DNA of 5,574 nucleotides from assembly GCA_020425835.1 (NCBI GenBank), contig JAGQRC010000290.1, positions 1 to 5,574 of the forward strand, given 5' to 3'. The translations under genes were made by a program, and so were the position numbers. Positions 5,531-5,574 of this stretch are shown here, in pieces. Every line of letters starts with the position of its first letter. Position 1 is the first letter of the stretch. The notes under the pieces were generated by a model, which searched no databases, had not been told where the DNA came from, and saw nothing but the letters and a program-made list of their open reading frames with translations. This DNA is from Planctomycetota bacterium (GTDB taxonomy: Bacteria; Planctomycetota; UBA8108; UBA1146; JAJFFE01).

Positions 5531-5574
5531 TCGGGTCCTGGGGCCGGGTGGGGGCTGTCGTGAACTCGAGACGG

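Noticed and set aside
5560..5574. Possible start of a further gene (GTG at 5560, reading M-N-S-R-R)
   Set aside because: Only five codons are visible, and the preceding G-rich stretch is at best a vague ribosome binding site. It cannot be supported without downstream sequence.

Overview
The window is GC-rich bacterial DNA with four protein-coding loci. The best clue to origin is the C-terminal tail of the secreted protein (spanning 1031-2913). It carries two dockerin-like calcium loops ending in a Cys-rich PYPGCG...LTCVTYTEC segment, a pattern I associate with secreted proteins of Planctomycetota. The organism call (a high-GC planctomycete or similar environmental bacterium) is inference. I see no rRNA, tRNA, CRISPR array, transposase, integrase or phage gene.

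Layout: (1) 1-34 holds two copies of a 16-base unit at an 18-base period. (2) 49-603, minus strand: a small protein with one N-terminal membrane helix, function unknown. (3) 604-1030: a divergent intergenic stretch with no convincing gene. (4) 1031-2913, plus strand: a gene for an exported right-handed beta-helix protein with a C-terminal dockerin-like module. Its reading frame is broken at a run of six G at 2377-2382. The N-terminal part reads on to a stop at 2563 as Arg/Ser-rich nonsense, while the family-like continuation lies in the -1 frame and ends at 2913. (5) 2950-2981: a strong GC hairpin between two convergent genes. (6) 3044-4552, minus strand: eight TPR repeats fused to a class I SAM-dependent methyltransferase. 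(7) 4553-4685: a divergent intergenic region with an imperfect inverted repeat. (8) 4686-5510, plus strand: a second, stand-alone class I methyltransferase. The last 64 bases hold no supported gene.

The genes do not form an obvious pathway. The two methyltransferases share a divergent promoter region and might be co-regulated, but nothing in the sequence names their substrates. The surface protein and the membrane protein are also divergent from one another. The observation most worth following is the split of the beta-helix gene. The junction sits exactly on a heptamer, G GGG GGC, that would permit -1 ribosomal slippage, and adding a single G would also restore one 627-residue protein. The sequence alone cannot distinguish a base-calling error, a real inactivating indel, a phase-variable tract and programmed frameshifting. 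I saw no clear evidence of an undescribed multi-gene system.
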